DNA of 64,000 nt, from NCBI GenBank assembly GCA_033980235.1, contig CM067075.1, forward strand, positions 2,345,148 to 2,409,147, read 5' to 3'. The notes under the pieces are model-generated. The model was not told the origin of the DNA. It made no database searches and was given only the letters and a program-made list of their open reading frames with translations. Every line of letters begins with the position of its first letter. Position 1 is the stretch's first letter. Below, in pieces: positions 63,837-64,000 of the stretch. The stretch is from Diadema setosum (lineage: Eukaryota > Echinodermata > Echinoidea > Diadematoida > Diadematidae). Made by a program: the position numbers and the translations under genes.

Positions 63837-64000
63837 AGGTCCTCAGCTCATCTCTCCCCGTCCACTTCCGGGTTTCTTCAGCTGACAAGCAAAAAAAAAA
63901 AAAAGGTCCTCAGCTCATTCTCTCCCCTCCCATTGCAGTGCCTCTTACGTACTTCCGGGTTGAAAAAAAGTGTGGGGGCCCAAAGTGATGACACCTTATG
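63655..64000. repeat. MITE-like repeat with tandem 75-110-bp units, cut by the window edge
   Basis: Three units of CTTCCGGGTTTCTTCAGCT ... ACAAGC followed by an A run and GGTCCTCAGCTCAT. GTGTAGGGGCCCACTTTC at the left and GTGGGGGCCCAAAGTGAT at the right are related ends. Confidence 0.7.

Noticed and set aside
1..64000. CRISPR arrays, tRNA or rRNA genes
   Set aside because: No regularly spaced short repeats with unique spacers and no RNA-gene signatures were seen; the tandem arrays are TE-derived.

Overview
This window looks like nuclear DNA of a marine deuterostome, most probably an echinoderm or a close relative. Evidence: AT-rich, gene-poor sequence with spliceosomal introns; many short TIR elements; a Gmr1-type Ty3/gypsy element (a group known from deuterostomes); P2X7-like and THAP-containing repeats; and receptor-type leucine-rich-repeat (LRR) genes. 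The species cannot be named from the sequence. I see no bacterial operons, CRISPR arrays, tRNA or rRNA genes.

Only two host genes are recognisable, both on the + strand. They are tandem paralogues encoding single-pass LRR receptors: signal peptide, LRRNT, LRRs, LRRCT, stalk, transmembrane helix and a repetitive cytoplasmic tail. LRR gene A has exon 1 at 9353-9643 and exon 2 at 29895-31136. LRR gene B has exon 1 at 46828-47136 and exon 2 at 59260-60776. Both have one phase-0 intron at the same codon inside the second LRR. Gene B has one more LRR, at least one more tail repeat and a single-base frameshift. Related 3' flanking blocks at about 205-430, 37800-38460 and 62155-63440 suggest at least three duplicated cassettes, the first gene lying left of the window.

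Most of the rest is transposable elements. 2055-4513 is a TIR element with a nested, internally deleted PIF/Harbinger-like element (3201-4338). LINE remnants lie at 6135-8243, 9951-12778, 12840-13080 (all -) and 38870-44388 (+). Gene A's 20-kb intron holds a structurally complete Gmr1-like LTR element (16703-24509, -), with matching 1513-bp LTRs, a 5-bp TSD, PBS, PPT and an open 1493-codon gag-pol in which integrase precedes reverse transcriptase. It sits in or beside a decayed conventional-order gypsy element (24515-29615, -). Downstream of gene A is a 5.9-kb foldback element (31868-37790) whose arms are arrays of about 165-bp units packed with AGGTCA half-sites. Gene B's 12-kb intron is almost filled by a 10.8-kb TIR element with TTAA target duplication (48130-58935). 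It carries a broken P2X7-like cytoplasmic-domain gene on one strand and THAP/transposase exons on the other; this is the most unusual structure here.

The two genes probably act as cell-surface recognition or adhesion receptors; their ligands cannot be told from sequence. The mobile elements explain the long introns, the different cassette spacing and possibly the missing canonical poly(A) signal of gene A.
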